A stretch of DNA of 64,000 nucleotides from JBDIVL01 sp039794405 (GTDB lineage Bacteria; Planctomycetota; Brocadiia; Brocadiales; Brocadiaceae), in assembly GCA_039794405.1 (NCBI GenBank), contig JBDIVL010000002.1:1-64000 (forward strand), written 5' to 3'. Positions 36,173 to 45,147 of this stretch are shown piece by piece; the stretch's first letter is position 1, and every line of letters begins with the position of its first letter. Under the pieces are notes generated by a model. That model searched no databases. It was not told the DNA's origin and saw only the letters and a list, made by a program, of their open reading frames with translations. The position numbers and the translations under genes were made by a program.

Positions 36173-37318
36173 TTATTTTTCCCCTACCAATACCGACTGT
36201 ACCGTTACAAGCCCTTTCCCCAATTCAACAGGATATCCGGCCTCATAAAGTCCCTTTTCAAGGGCGGCGATGGCGACGATGATATCAAAATCATTCACAT
36301 ATCCCATGTGGCCGATCCTGATAATCTTCCCTTTCAACTCATCCTGTCCGCCGGTAAAGGTTACACCCGTCTCATCCCTTAATTTCTTAATAATCTTATC
36401 AACATCCACCCCTTTGGGTGCCTTAATAGCCGTTAACACATTACTCGAATATTCTCCGGCAAAGAGTTCCAGCCCAAGTGCCTTCGCACCTTCACGAGTA
36501 GCATGGGCAAGGCGGGCATGCCTCTTCCATACATTCTCGATCCCCTCCTTTTTTATCATATCCATGGCGGTCTTCATGGCCATAGCGAGCGAAACGGCCG
36601 GGGTGAAGGGAGTCGTTTTATCCTTTAAATCCTTTCGCATCTTCCTGAAATCCCAATAATACCGTGGTAAATTAGTCTTTTCAATAACGCTCCAGGCACT
36701 GCTGTTAACGCAAACAAAGGCAAGGCCAGGCGGCATCATACACCCCTTCTGTGATCCGGTAATTGCAACATCGATATTCCACTCGTCCATAAGTAGCGGA
36801 TGGACACCGATCCCCGTGATGGCATCGACCACAAGTAATGCACCATATTTCTTCACGATGGGAGAGATGGACTTTATATCGTGGACGACACCGGTAGAGG
36901 TCTCACACTGGGTGGTAAACACAACATTAATTCCACTGGTCTTTTTCAAGGCATTCTCGATATCAACCGGGTTCACCGCCTTACCATTCTCTACATCAAT
37001 CGTAATGGTCTCGACACCGAAACAATTACAGAGTTCTGCCCAGCGTTCACCGAACTTCCCGCTGACGACCACCAGCGCCTTATTTCCTTTGGACAAGACG
37101 TTTGCGACGCAGGCCTCCATAGCCCCGGTTCCGGAAGACATCAGGGTAAAGACCTCACCCGTCTTTGTCTGAAACAGATATTTTAAATCTTCACTCAACT
37201 CATAAAAGATTTGAGAAAACTGTGGTGTCCTGTGATGGATCATCGGTTGTGCCTCGGACAGTGCTACCTCAGGCGGCACCATCGTCGGACCCGGCGTAAA
37301 CAGATAATTCTTCTTCAT
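36173..37318 (-). CDS. Class V aminotransferase (alanine-glyoxylate / serine-pyruvate type)
   Basis: About 381 residues; the ATG at 37318 has AAAGGA eight bases upstream and is preferred over that at 37324. Opening 'NYLFTPGPTMVPPEVALSEA' and 'MIHHRTPQFSQIFYEL', then 'SSGTGAMEACVANVLSKGNK' (cofactor phosphate loop), 'VVDAITGIGVHPLLMDEWNI' with the Asp that binds the pyridine N, and Lys in 'AITGSQKGCMMPPGLAFV' that forms the PLP aldimine. The family includes serine-glyoxylate and phosphoserine/alanine aminotransferases; in deep-branching bacteria such genes often serve serine biosynthesis. Single gene here. Confidence 0.85.
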   Translation of the reverse strand: MKKNYLFTPGPTMVPPEVALSEAQPMIHHRTPQFSQIFYELSEDLKYLFQTKTGEVFTLMSSGTGAMEACVANVLSKGNKALVVVSGKFGERWAELCNCFGVETITIDVENGKAVNPVDIENALKKTSGINVVFTTQCETSTGVVHDIKSISPIVKKYGALLVVDAITGIGVHPLLMDEWNIDVAITGSQKGCMMPPGLAFVCVNSSAWSVIEKTNLPRYYWDFRKMRKDLKDKTTPFTPAVSLAMAMKTAMDMIKKEGIENVWKRHARLAHATREGAKALGLELFAGEYSSNVLTAIKAPKGVDVDKIIKKLRDETGVTFTGGQDELKGKIIRIGHMGYVNDFDIIVAIAALEKGLYEAGYPVELGKGLVTVQSVLVGEK

Positions 37319-37476
37319 TTGCATTATCCTTTCATTTTCTTATAACAGCCGGCCACAAGGGCCGGCACTGCATATTTTGCCGAGAATGGAAAAATATTTT
37401 TGAAAAGAAACCAGAAATTTGTGTTCCGGCGCTTACTATAAAGCCACCCAAGCGGGTTTAAAGAAATGTTTATTAT

Positions 37477-40122
37477 ATGAAAATGAGAAGAAGAGTCAAG
37501 AAGGAAAACAAGGTGTATTTTTCGTTGTATCCCCCTGTGCTTTTTTTTATACTCTCAGTTATGAAACCAACAAAATGGCTGGCCCGTGAATTCATCACAC
37601 CCGAAACCATTTCCACAATTCAGGATGCTATCGGAAAGGCAGGCGGAAATGAAATATTCCTGATAGGCAGACTGAATGATAAGTATCTGGTTATGGATGT
37701 CGATGTTTACGCTATGGGAAACAAACATGCCGTACCGGCTATCGTCAAAGAGGTAAAACAGGGTGATGTCATTATTCATAATCACCCAAATGGCACCCTT
37801 GATCCATCCGATGCTGATATTGAAATTGCATCGCATATGGGATCCCTGGGGATAGGCTGCTACATTGTGGACAATACGGTGGAATACGTATATCCCGTAG
37901 TAAAGGTGCCCAAAAAGCGGATACACGAACAGATCCATTTCGAAGAGATTTCCGGACAATTCCTGCCCGGTGGAACTTTTTCAAAACACCTGTCTCAATA
38001 TGAGTACCGCAAACCCCAGATCGAAATGCTGGGGTCGGTAATAGACTCCTTCAATAACGATAAGGTCGCCATAATCGAGGCAGGAACAGGGACGGGAAAA
38101 TCCATGGCATACCTTATTCCAGCCGTGCACTGGAGCATAAAGAACCAGGAACGGGTAGTAGTCTCTACCAATACGATAAATCTTCAGGAACAATTGATTG
38201 AAAAGGATATCCCTTTGCTCAAGAAGTGCTGTGGACTCGATTTTAAGAGTGTACTGGTAAAAGGAAGAAACAATTACCTATGCCTAAGAAAGGTGCACAA
38301 CTTACGCTCCGAAGGTGGTACGTTAATCGACGACAAAGACAGGAATCAGTTGAATAACCTTTTGGAATGGGCAGGAAAAACACGGGACGGAAGCAAGGCT
38401 GACCTGAATTTTATACCGCAGGACGATGCCTGGGAGGCAATACAATCAGAGGCAGACCAATGCATACGGCTGAAATGCCAGTTTTACGATGAGTGTTTTT
38501 TTTATATTGCCAGGCGGAACGCAGCGAGTGCCAACGTGCTCGTGGTCAACCATTATCTCCTCATGGCAGACCTTGTCGTACGGCAGGAAATGAAGGGTCA
38601 CGAGGCCGTAGCCATCCTGCCGCCCTTCAAGAAGGTCATTATCGATGAGGCACATCACCTCGAAGCCGTGGCAACGGCAAATCTCAGCAGCATGATTTCA
38701 AAGGTAAGAATAACAAAACTCCTGGGAAGGCTGGTCAATCTTAAGGATAATAAAAAAGGCCTCCTTCAATATCTTAAAAACAAATTGAAGGAGGTAAGTT
38801 CAGACCACGATAAGATTATTGCTGCACAGGTTACCGATAAAATTAACACGGAAATCATTGAGGCAAGGCAGCGTCTCTACGATACCGTTCAAACGATTTT
38901 TGATGATATCTCCCTTGCAGTACATAATTATCGCAACCACGAAAGGCCGCAAAACGACAAAGATAAGGAAGAAGAGGCGAAATTGCGTATCACTGCGCCT
39001 TTTGTTTCAACAGGACTGTGGCGGGATGTCATTGAGGCAAAACTCAGGGCGTTGTGTACCGATATTCATAAATTTTATTCGTTATTAAAAGCGTTGCTGG
39101 ATGAAACAGGGAGATTATCAAAGAAGTCACAGGATATGCTGTCATCGGTATTGATAGATATCCTGTCATGCAAGCTGCGGCTCGAAACGGTAGCACACGA
39201 TATCTCCTGTTTCGTTACGCTGGATAAAAATTCCTGTAAATGGACAGAGATGAAAAGGTACAAAGAGAACCCGGTTGTCCGGTTTTGTACTGCACCGATT
39301 TCCGTTTCTGACGGTCTGAAGGCCTGTCTCTATGATAACTACCACACGATACTGTTAACGTCGGCTACCCTGGCGATCAGCAAGAACTTTACCTTTTTTA
39401 AAGAAAGCGTTGGCTTGCACCAAATTCCCGGGGATCGATTAATCGAGTTAATTCTGGACTCCCCATTTGATTATAAAAAGCAGGCAATTATCGGTATCCC
39501 CACAGACATTTCAGAACCAAAAGAACCCGGTTTTGCATTGGCCCTTGAAGAGAACATCCTAAAGACAGTAAAAATTTCAAAGGGTCGCGCCCTGATTTTA
39601 TTTACCTCATACAGCCTCCTTGATAATCTCTATAAGAGATTAGAACCGCAGATTACACCACTCGGCTATACCTGTCTAAAACAGGGAATGGACAACCGGC
39701 ATAATCTCCTGGAAACCTTTAAGAAGGACAAAACGTCCGTGCTCTTTGCTACGGATAGTTTTTGGGAGGGGATCGATGTAAAGGGGGATGCATTGGAATG
39801 TGTCATTCTCACCCGATTACCATTTAAAGTACCTACAGAACCTATTATAGAAGCAAGGGCAGAAGCCATTGAGACAGCGGGCGGAGATGCCTTTTATAAC
39901 TACTCCTTGCCTATAGCAGTAATCAAATTCAAACAAGGATTCGGAAGACTCATACGCAGCCGTGATGACCGGGGGATAGTGGTTGTCTTTGATAACCGTA
40001 TCATAACGAAAAGGTACGGACATGTGTTTCTCCAGTCTCTTCCCGGTGCAAGGTGCATTAAAGATAAAAGTGAGGTTGTTTTTCGAGAAATGGGCCTGTT
40101 TTTAGGAGGTGACAAGCTATGA
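37477..40122 (+). CDS. dinG: DinG/XPD-type DNA helicase fused to N-terminal JAB (RadC-like) domain
   Basis: 881 residues. Residues ~55-150 are a RadC/JAB-type metalloprotease-fold domain with the complete JAMM motif: HNHP at 101-104, then G and PSDAD, i.e. HxHPxGxxxPSxxD. Then the helicase: Walker A 'EAGTGTGKSMAYL' near 200, Cys set around 'QCIRLKCQFYDECFF' expected to hold the 4Fe-4S cluster, 'VIIDEAHHLE' near 390, motif III 'ILLTSATLA', 'GRALILFTSYSLL' and 'FATDSFWEGIDVKGDALECV' (motif V), 'QGFGRLIRSRDDRG' (motif VI). ATG 37477 or 37561 may be the start; the former adds 28 basic/hydrophobic residues. Overlaps the next gene by ATGA. Confidence 0.85.
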   Translation: MKMRRRVKKENKVYFSLYPPVLFFILSVMKPTKWLAREFITPETISTIQDAIGKAGGNEIFLIGRLNDKYLVMDVDVYAMGNKHAVPAIVKEVKQGDVIIHNHPNGTLDPSDADIEIASHMGSLGIGCYIVDNTVEYVYPVVKVPKKRIHEQIHFEEISGQFLPGGTFSKHLSQYEYRKPQIEMLGSVIDSFNNDKVAIIEAGTGTGKSMAYLIPAVHWSIKNQERVVVSTNTINLQEQLIEKDIPLLKKCCGLDFKSVLVKGRNNYLCLRKVHNLRSEGGTLIDDKDRNQLNNLLEWAGKTRDGSKADLNFIPQDDAWEAIQSEADQCIRLKCQFYDECFFYIARRNAASANVLVVNHYLLMADLVVRQEMKGHEAVAILPPFKKVIIDEAHHLEAVATANLSSMISKVRITKLLGRLVNLKDNKKGLLQYLKNKLKEVSSDHDKIIAAQVTDKINTEIIEARQRLYDTVQTIFDDISLAVHNYRNHERPQNDKDKEEEAKLRITAPFVSTGLWRDVIEAKLRALCTDIHKFYSLLKALLDETGRLSKKSQDMLSSVLIDILSCKLRLETVAHDISCFVTLDKNSCKWTEMKRYKENPVVRFCTAPISVSDGLKACLYDNYHTILLTSATLAISKNFTFFKESVGLHQIPGDRLIELILDSPFDYKKQAIIGIPTDISEPKEPGFALALEENILKTVKISKGRALILFTSYSLLDNLYKRLEPQITPLGYTCLKQGMDNRHNLLETFKKDKTSVLFATDSFWEGIDVKGDALECVILTRLPFKVPTEPIIEARAEAIETAGGDAFYNYSLPIAVIKFKQGFGRLIRSRDDRGIVVVFDNRIITKRYGHVFLQSLPGARCIKDKSEVVFREMGLFLGGDKL

Positions 40123-41006
40123 AGATTTTTTTAACAGGTAGCACAGGTTTTGTTGGAAAGCAGATACTGCAGGATTTGATCAACCATAATCATCAGGTGA
40201 GGTGCCTTGTCCGGCAAGGTTCGGAACGCAAGATTACACAGCACAAAAACGTCGATATCGCGCACGGCGATATTACCGATGCTTCCAGTTTACAAGATAA
40301 ACTGGAAGGGTGTGATGCCGCAATTAACCTCGTTGGCATTATCAGGGAATTTCCGAGAAAAGGGATCACTTTTGAGAGGTTACATTATGAAGGGACGGTA
40401 AACATGGCCAGGGCTGCCCGTTCGCAGGGCGTCCGGAGATTTATACAGATGAGCGCATTGGGGGCACGACCGGACGGAAAAACCCCGTACCAGCAAACGA
40501 AGTTTCGTGCGGAAGAATTTGTGAGAAACAGCGGGCTTGATTATACGATATTCCGCCCATCAATTATCTTCGGACGCGAGGATCAATTTGTTAACCTGTT
40601 TGCCAATATGCTGAAGAAGCAGCAATTCGTGCCTGTTGTGGGTAACGGAAAATACAAGATGCAACCCATTGCGGTGGAAAACGTTTCCATGGGTTTTGTA
40701 AAATCAATAGAACAGGAAAATGCCGCAGGAAAGACCTTTGAAGCAGGGGGTCCCGAAATATTTGAGTTTAACAAGATCATTGATATCATTGGTGAAGTCT
40801 TATGTCTGCCGCCGCATAAGCTCCATATCCCAGTCTTCATTATGGGTTTTATGGCGGAACTGCTTGACTGGATGCCATCCTTCCCTGTTACAAAAGAGCA
40901 GATCACCATGCTCCTGGAAGGTAATGTTTGTGATGAAAGACCGTTCTATGGGCATTTTGGGATCAAGCCTATTGGATTTAAGGAAGGGATATCGAGGTAT
41001 CTTTAG
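40119..41006 (+). CDS. NAD(P)-binding atypical SDR, NDUFA9 / complex I 39-kDa subunit-like
   Basis: 295 residues. 'MKIFLTGSTGFVGKQILQDL' is the TGxxGxxG dinucleotide loop; 'DAAINLVGIIREFPRKGITF' and 'RFIQMSALGARPDGKTPYQQ' (with Tyr replaced context 'PYQQTKFRAEEFV', i.e. YxxxK partly kept) and 'RPSIIFGREDQFVNLFANML' mark the NDUFA9-like group, which binds NADPH and acts in quinone or lipid metabolism. Translationally coupled to the helicase gene by a four-base overlap; 88 bp before the octaheme gene. Confidence 0.82.
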   Translation: MKIFLTGSTGFVGKQILQDLINHNHQVRCLVRQGSERKITQHKNVDIAHGDITDASSLQDKLEGCDAAINLVGIIREFPRKGITFERLHYEGTVNMARAARSQGVRRFIQMSALGARPDGKTPYQQTKFRAEEFVRNSGLDYTIFRPSIIFGREDQFVNLFANMLKKQQFVPVVGNGKYKMQPIAVENVSMGFVKSIEQENAAGKTFEAGGPEIFEFNKIIDIIGEVLCLPPHKLHIPVFIMGFMAELLDWMPSFPVTKEQITMLLEGNVCDERPFYGHFGIKPIGFKEGISRYL

Positions 41007-41094
41007 ATTATTACCAGTAATCTATTGTCTGTTGTCTATATTGTGTTATTGGTATTCTATACTTTACACTTATGGAAAGGAGGAAAAGTCGTAC

Positions 41095-42564
41095 ATGAGG
41101 GGCATTTTAGCGGCTGTTATTACATCAATATTTTTTAGCGCTTTTTGGAACGTGTCGGAGGCTGGAAATCTGGATAAAGGAGTAGGGCCGTACGGGGAAT
41201 TCTGGAAACCGATACCAACTCAGAGATACTGGGCTCCGGATTATTTTTACTCACCGCCTGAAGAACCCAAAGGGACCTTCCGTGCAGATGAGTGTGTTAC
41301 CTGTCATAAGGCAATAAACCCGGGATTAGTAAAGGCGTGGGAAGAGAGCGGCCACGCCGATTTTGGACAGCTTCAGGATTATCAAAAGGAGAAGTTGTCC
41401 GAGATAGAAAAAGTCCTTGGGAGAAAGCTTGCCCAGGTAGGCTGCATTGACTGCCATGGGAAGATCGGATCTGAAACGCTGGACCACGAAAAAGATCTCC
41501 TGATGCCAAATCCTGCCCATTGTGGTGAGTGCCACAAACAGGAGTACGAGGAATTTGAATCTGAGAAGCAATACGGTATCCCCGATTGGAAACCAGGCAG
41601 GGAAAGCCATGCAAAAGCATACGATGCAAACCTGGATGTAGATGTATGGGCAGCAGTAGACAAGAATATTGTTCAGGGTTGTGATATGTGCCATAACATC
41701 CAGCACAAATGTGATAGCTGTCATACACGCCACGCCTTCAAGGCATCTGAATCCAGGAGACCTGAGGCATGCCAAACCTGCCATAACGGGCCTGATCACC
41801 CCGATATTGAATACTACAGAGATTCAAAGCACGGTACTATATACTTTATTGAAGGCCAGAACTGGGATTGGAACAAACAATTGAAAGACGCCAACTATAT
41901 TTCACCCACCTGTCAATCCTGCCATATGTATTATAAAGGACAATATTCACATAATATGGTGAGAAAGGCCATCATGGGTGAGGGTGACGTGCTGTTTTAT
42001 GACAACGTCTTGAAAGGGATCAAGCCAACAGATTATATAAAAAACAGTAAAGAATTACTATCAAGGCGGGAGGCGTGGATTGAGGTCTGTGTTCAATGCC
42101 ATTCAACACGATTTTCCCGTGACTACCTCGATTCGATGGATAAGGCATCGGATTTAATTTTTCAATACGTAAGCGACGCCTATGCTACTATTAAATCACT
42201 TTACGAGGAAGGAATACTCTACCCCATGCCTGAAGACAGACCAAAGGCACCTGCTCCGGTGACAGAGAAATATCCCGACCTATTGGGTGGTTTTTATGGA
42301 GAATTCTGGGCAAAAGAAGGGAATCCAAGTAAGATTGAAAAGGATTTTCTCTATATGTGGGAAAATGATGCCTTCCTGGTCAGAAAAGGCATGGCACACA
42401 TGAACCCTAATGGTTTCACCTATATTTCCTGGTCAAACCTGCTCAAGAAGTATGTGGATATACAAAGCGAGGCAAATAACCTGAGACGGCTTGCTGCCCT
42501 TGAGAAGAAAACGAAGTTAAGGACTGCAAAAGGAAAAAAGAAGAAGGGTGCAGATTACCGCTGA
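41095..42564 (+). CDS. Octaheme cytochrome c, hydroxylamine oxidoreductase (HAO) family
   Basis: 489 residues from the ATG at 41095, preceded by GGAAAGGAGG; upstream in-frame ATGs lie in the previous gene. Signal peptide to about residue 23 (VSEAGN). Eight CxxCH heme sites in order: CVTCH (67-71), CIDCH, CGECH, CDMCH, CDSCH, CQTCH, CQSCH, CVQCH. 'CHKAINPGLVKAWEESGHAD' and 'VGCIDCHGK' match the start of the HAO fold. C-terminal 'KGMAHMNPNGFTYISWSNLL' is where HAOs carry the cross-linking Tyr that decides oxidation versus reduction; this should be settled by alignment. In anammox bacteria several such paralogues handle NO, hydroxylamine or nitrite in the anammoxosome (family knowledge). No partner cytochrome is adjacent. 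Confidence 0.9.
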   Translation: MRGILAAVITSIFFSAFWNVSEAGNLDKGVGPYGEFWKPIPTQRYWAPDYFYSPPEEPKGTFRADECVTCHKAINPGLVKAWEESGHADFGQLQDYQKEKLSEIEKVLGRKLAQVGCIDCHGKIGSETLDHEKDLLMPNPAHCGECHKQEYEEFESEKQYGIPDWKPGRESHAKAYDANLDVDVWAAVDKNIVQGCDMCHNIQHKCDSCHTRHAFKASESRRPEACQTCHNGPDHPDIEYYRDSKHGTIYFIEGQNWDWNKQLKDANYISPTCQSCHMYYKGQYSHNMVRKAIMGEGDVLFYDNVLKGIKPTDYIKNSKELLSRREAWIEVCVQCHSTRFSRDYLDSMDKASDLIFQYVSDAYATIKSLYEEGILYPMPEDRPKAPAPVTEKYPDLLGGFYGEFWAKEGNPSKIEKDFLYMWENDAFLVRKGMAHMNPNGFTYISWSNLLKKYVDIQSEANNLRRLAALEKKTKLRTAKGKKKKGADYR

Positions 42565-42586
42565 GAACGCTGAGATTGTAGACATA

Positions 42587-42619
42587 TTGGAAGCTGGAAG
42601 TTTAATTTCCAGCTTCCAA
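42587..42619 (+). terminator. Hairpin after the octaheme cytochrome gene
   Basis: TTGGAAGCTGGAA and TTCCAGCTTCCAA are perfect arms around TTTAATT-like loop, 23 bp past the stop codon. There is no following T run, so it may stabilise the transcript or act as a weak terminator. Confidence 0.5.
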
Positions 42620-42791
42620 CCTCTCCCTTCCGGTCTCAATCTGCCGTGTTATCTGATAGACCTGATGCATATCTCTTGTTCATAGACCTGCCCCCAAACC
42701 ATAGAGTACATCATTTGCAACTTGTACTATCTCCTTTTCGTATTTTTGGCTGCGGCTGTGCCGCGCCAGGATGTACCTAATGAATGTTTGA

Positions 42792-43361
42792 TTAAAGTTC
42801 TTCATCAAATCCTGAGAACTTGCAAGCGATGTAGCTTCTCAATAGATTCCTGACTGATCTATCTACTTCCGCAAATATCCTCTGTATACCGGCACGGTCT
42901 TTTTCCGGTGTATGTCCTTTAATCCACACAAGCTCTGGTGAAAGCTCATCATAGAGCGTAAAAATACCTTTGTAGATATCTGCATTTACTAATGTTGTAC
43001 CTTTTCTTTTACTGAGATAATTGACGCTATTGAGCTTCTTTCTCCGCCGTAACAAATTAACTGCTGCACAGCAGTCTGTGTAAATTGTTATTGATCCCAT
43101 TTCTCCGGAGGGCGTGTGCTCATTATCCAATTTGACTGATTCGAGAGCCCAGAGAAGGGTCTGAAGCTCCAATCGCGTATTCGTTGTATTCTTTATAATC
43201 CTTGTTTTCACTGCATCCGGAAAATACAACCCCTCTGACACCTTCTTACCTTTTAGTATCTCATCAGGGCAATTTGGAATACACAAAAATCCCCCTACTC
43301 CAAACCTTCCTGATGGATTGTAGCTAGAATCAATAACAATTGTTACATGAGATTTATTCAC
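42792..43361 (-). CDS. RNase H-fold protein
   Basis: 189 residues. The four acidic positions of RNase HI are recognisable: Asp in 'HVTIVIDSSYNPSGRFGVGG', Glu in 'NTRLELQTLLWALES', Asp in 'SITIYTDCCAAVNLLRRRKK', and Asp in 'AEVDRSVRNLLR', with 'PELVWIKGHTPEKDR' supplying the His loop. It is longer and more diverged than RNase HI, resembling ribonuclease-H-like proteins of unknown substrate. It starts 22 bp after the truD stop, probably one transcript. Confidence 0.7.
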   Translation of the reverse strand: MNKSHVTIVIDSSYNPSGRFGVGGFLCIPNCPDEILKGKKVSEGLYFPDAVKTRIIKNTTNTRLELQTLLWALESVKLDNEHTPSGEMGSITIYTDCCAAVNLLRRRKKLNSVNYLSKRKGTTLVNADIYKGIFTLYDELSPELVWIKGHTPEKDRAGIQRIFAEVDRSVRNLLRSYIACKFSGFDEEL

Positions 43362-43383
43362 TGAGACACCAAAATATTACTTA

Positions 43384-44700
43384 TCATATTACCCGGTTAG
43401 GCTCTTCATGATATTGCCCATCCTGTGCCTGACTGAATAATCTTTTGATGAGCATTGTGCCATAACATCCTCGTGGTAAAAAAAATTTCAGGATTAATTT
43501 TCTCTTATTCTGGTAAATTTCGTCCTCTGAAGAATCAACTAATAATTCTCCGGGTATAATTATTGATCTTCTTTCTGAACCTCTGAAAAACGTTTGCCGT
43601 ATTTTTCGTATATTAAACATGGGAGGTCTTACCGCATGATCTTTTAATATCTCCGAATAAAGAATTTCAGTAAGGGCATCAGACATCCTGATATTGGATG
43701 CGGGGGTTGGAATATCCAACTTTTCCAGATATTCTTTATGCTCATCATCCAATCGCTGATAAAAAAGATAATCTCCTGCAGTACCTCTATAAACTTTTAA
43801 CGTATCTTTGCTTATCGATTTTACGATTCTCCGGAGAAGTTCATTCCATAGATACGATTGGTATGCTGAAAAAAAGAGTGACATTTCCTCATGAGGCATT
43901 TTTTGAAGTATCATGGTAAAATCCTTTGGGTTCTTTTTTAAATACCCGAAGGCTTCTTTTTCAAATCTGGATTTTGCCTGTTCAAGACATACTTGCCAGT
44001 TACCCCAATTTTCAAAAAGAAATCTCTTGTGATCTTTTTCCTCCTTGCTATCCTCCGGACGAATGTGAGTAAAGTATATCTTCAATGCGCCGTTATAATG
44101 CTTCTTAAGAATCCTTTCTGCAAGGAATCCCTGCCGGGGATCGAAGCTTCCAAATCGTTGGTCATCAAAATAATTGGGATATCCGTCATTTCTTACTTTA
44201 TCAATCTCATGAAGTGCTGGCTTTATATCGTCTTCTATAAGGTTCCTGATAGTAATAGTAAATCTGTTACCCTTTATGAGGTCAGGTCCCATGGGTCTGT
44301 CCATGAGACCAACGGGATGAAGAGAATAATGCTCTTCACAAATCTCTGTGGCTTTTTCTCTTTTACCCTCTTCTAACCCACCTGGAGTAAACAGGAACCG
44401 GGGAGAATTCGTGGGTGAAATAACTTTATCCTTCCTGTATGACGTAAATGGGTGCTGATTATGAGCGTGTTGTGTAACCGTTATGTATTGGGATGTGAGG
44501 GCATGTTTATCCTTTTTACCACCGTAAGAGAAATTTGAAAACGGTACATTGAGTCTTTTGGAAAGCCTTTTTATGGCATCGACGGTATTCCATCCCTCCT
44601 TTTTCAACAAACAGACGACATAGTTTCCATTTTTCTGAAATGGGATATCGGCTATCTCTTCGACAATAAAATCTTCTGGTTTTACCTTTATTTTTAGCAT
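43384..44700 (-). CDS. truD: tRNA pseudouridine synthase D
   Basis: 438 residues. N-terminal 'KVKPEDFIVEEIADIPFQKN' and 'GNYVVCLLKKEGWNTVDAIK' are TruD openings; the catalytic Asp is in 'FSYGGKKDKHALTSQYITV'; 'YPNYFDDQRFGSFDP' with NYFxxQRFG and the TRUD insert 'FSAYQSYLWNELLRRI' follow. TruD makes pseudouridine 13 in tRNA-Glu. It is longer than the E. coli enzyme (349), as in archaeal and planctomycete forms. A truncated repeat ends only about ten bases before its start, so its promoter may lie within the repeat. Confidence 0.9.
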   Translation of the reverse strand: MLKIKVKPEDFIVEEIADIPFQKNGNYVVCLLKKEGWNTVDAIKRLSKRLNVPFSNFSYGGKKDKHALTSQYITVTQHAHNQHPFTSYRKDKVISPTNSPRFLFTPGGLEEGKREKATEICEEHYSLHPVGLMDRPMGPDLIKGNRFTITIRNLIEDDIKPALHEIDKVRNDGYPNYFDDQRFGSFDPRQGFLAERILKKHYNGALKIYFTHIRPEDSKEEKDHKRFLFENWGNWQVCLEQAKSRFEKEAFGYLKKNPKDFTMILQKMPHEEMSLFFSAYQSYLWNELLRRIVKSISKDTLKVYRGTAGDYLFYQRLDDEHKEYLEKLDIPTPASNIRMSDALTEILYSEILKDHAVRPPMFNIRKIRQTFFRGSERRSIIIPGELLVDSSEDEIYQNKRKLILKFFLPRGCYGTMLIKRLFSQAQDGQYHEEPNRVI

Positions 44701-44710
44701 GGATTTTTTT

Positions 44711-44895
44711 CATGTGCATGGTACCGATCAAAAACGTATCGGCCAATGCTAAACACATGGTTCAATCTACAAGATTGAACCCAATGTCATTAAGTTAAGC
44801 TACCTGCTGTAAAAGTCCCTCTTAAAAAAGGGGGAACAAAGGGGGTTGTTTTGATCAATAATCCTTAACTTAATGACGTTGAGATTAAACCAACC
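44711..44895 (-). repeat. Two-hairpin dispersed element, copy F, truncated and interrupted
   Basis: On the minus strand 44781-44711 matches the left 70 bp of copies B and C (GGTTCAATCTTGTAGATTG, then GTTTAGCATTGGCC), and the outermost GGTTGGTTTAATCT lies beyond the inserted element at 44895-44882. The right half of the element is missing next to truD. A 100-bp element splits it. Confidence 0.75.
44782..44881. mobile_element. 100-bp MITE-like insertion with 10-bp target duplication
   Basis: Ends CAATGTCATTAAGTTAAG and (reverse) CAACGTCATTAAGTTAAG: an 18-bp terminal inverted repeat with one mismatch. Flanks are AGATTGAACC (44772-44781) and AGATTAAACC (44882-44891), a 10-bp direct repeat with one mismatch, lying inside copy F of another repeat. 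No coding capacity; moved presumably by a DDE transposase elsewhere. Confidence 0.75.
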
Positions 44896-44900
44896 ATAAA

Positions 44901-44963
44901 TTAGGCCTTCGGCGACTTTAATAGTGAGTGGCAAGGCGCGCCTTGCCACTACATCGGCAGTTT
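44901..44963 (+). repeat. 63-bp intergenic repeat with palindrome, second copy
   Basis: TTAGGCCTTCGGCGACTTT, AGTGGCAAGGCGC/GCCTTGCCACT, ACATCGGCAGTTT; the partner of 26187-26252. The remaining gap to 45147 shows no gene. Confidence 0.65.
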
Positions 44964-45147
44964 ACGCATTGAAGCAGGATGAATCAAGCGAAGCAGACCC
45001 ATCGCAAAGCCGTTTAAACAGCTTAAACTGTTTAAACCGTTTTTTTCGTAAGCCAATACTTCATCCATTCCTACATGCCTCCCCCCATTATCCCTTTCAG
45101 TAAGGAGGACAAAGGGAATATCTTCAACAAAATTTTGAGTAACTACG

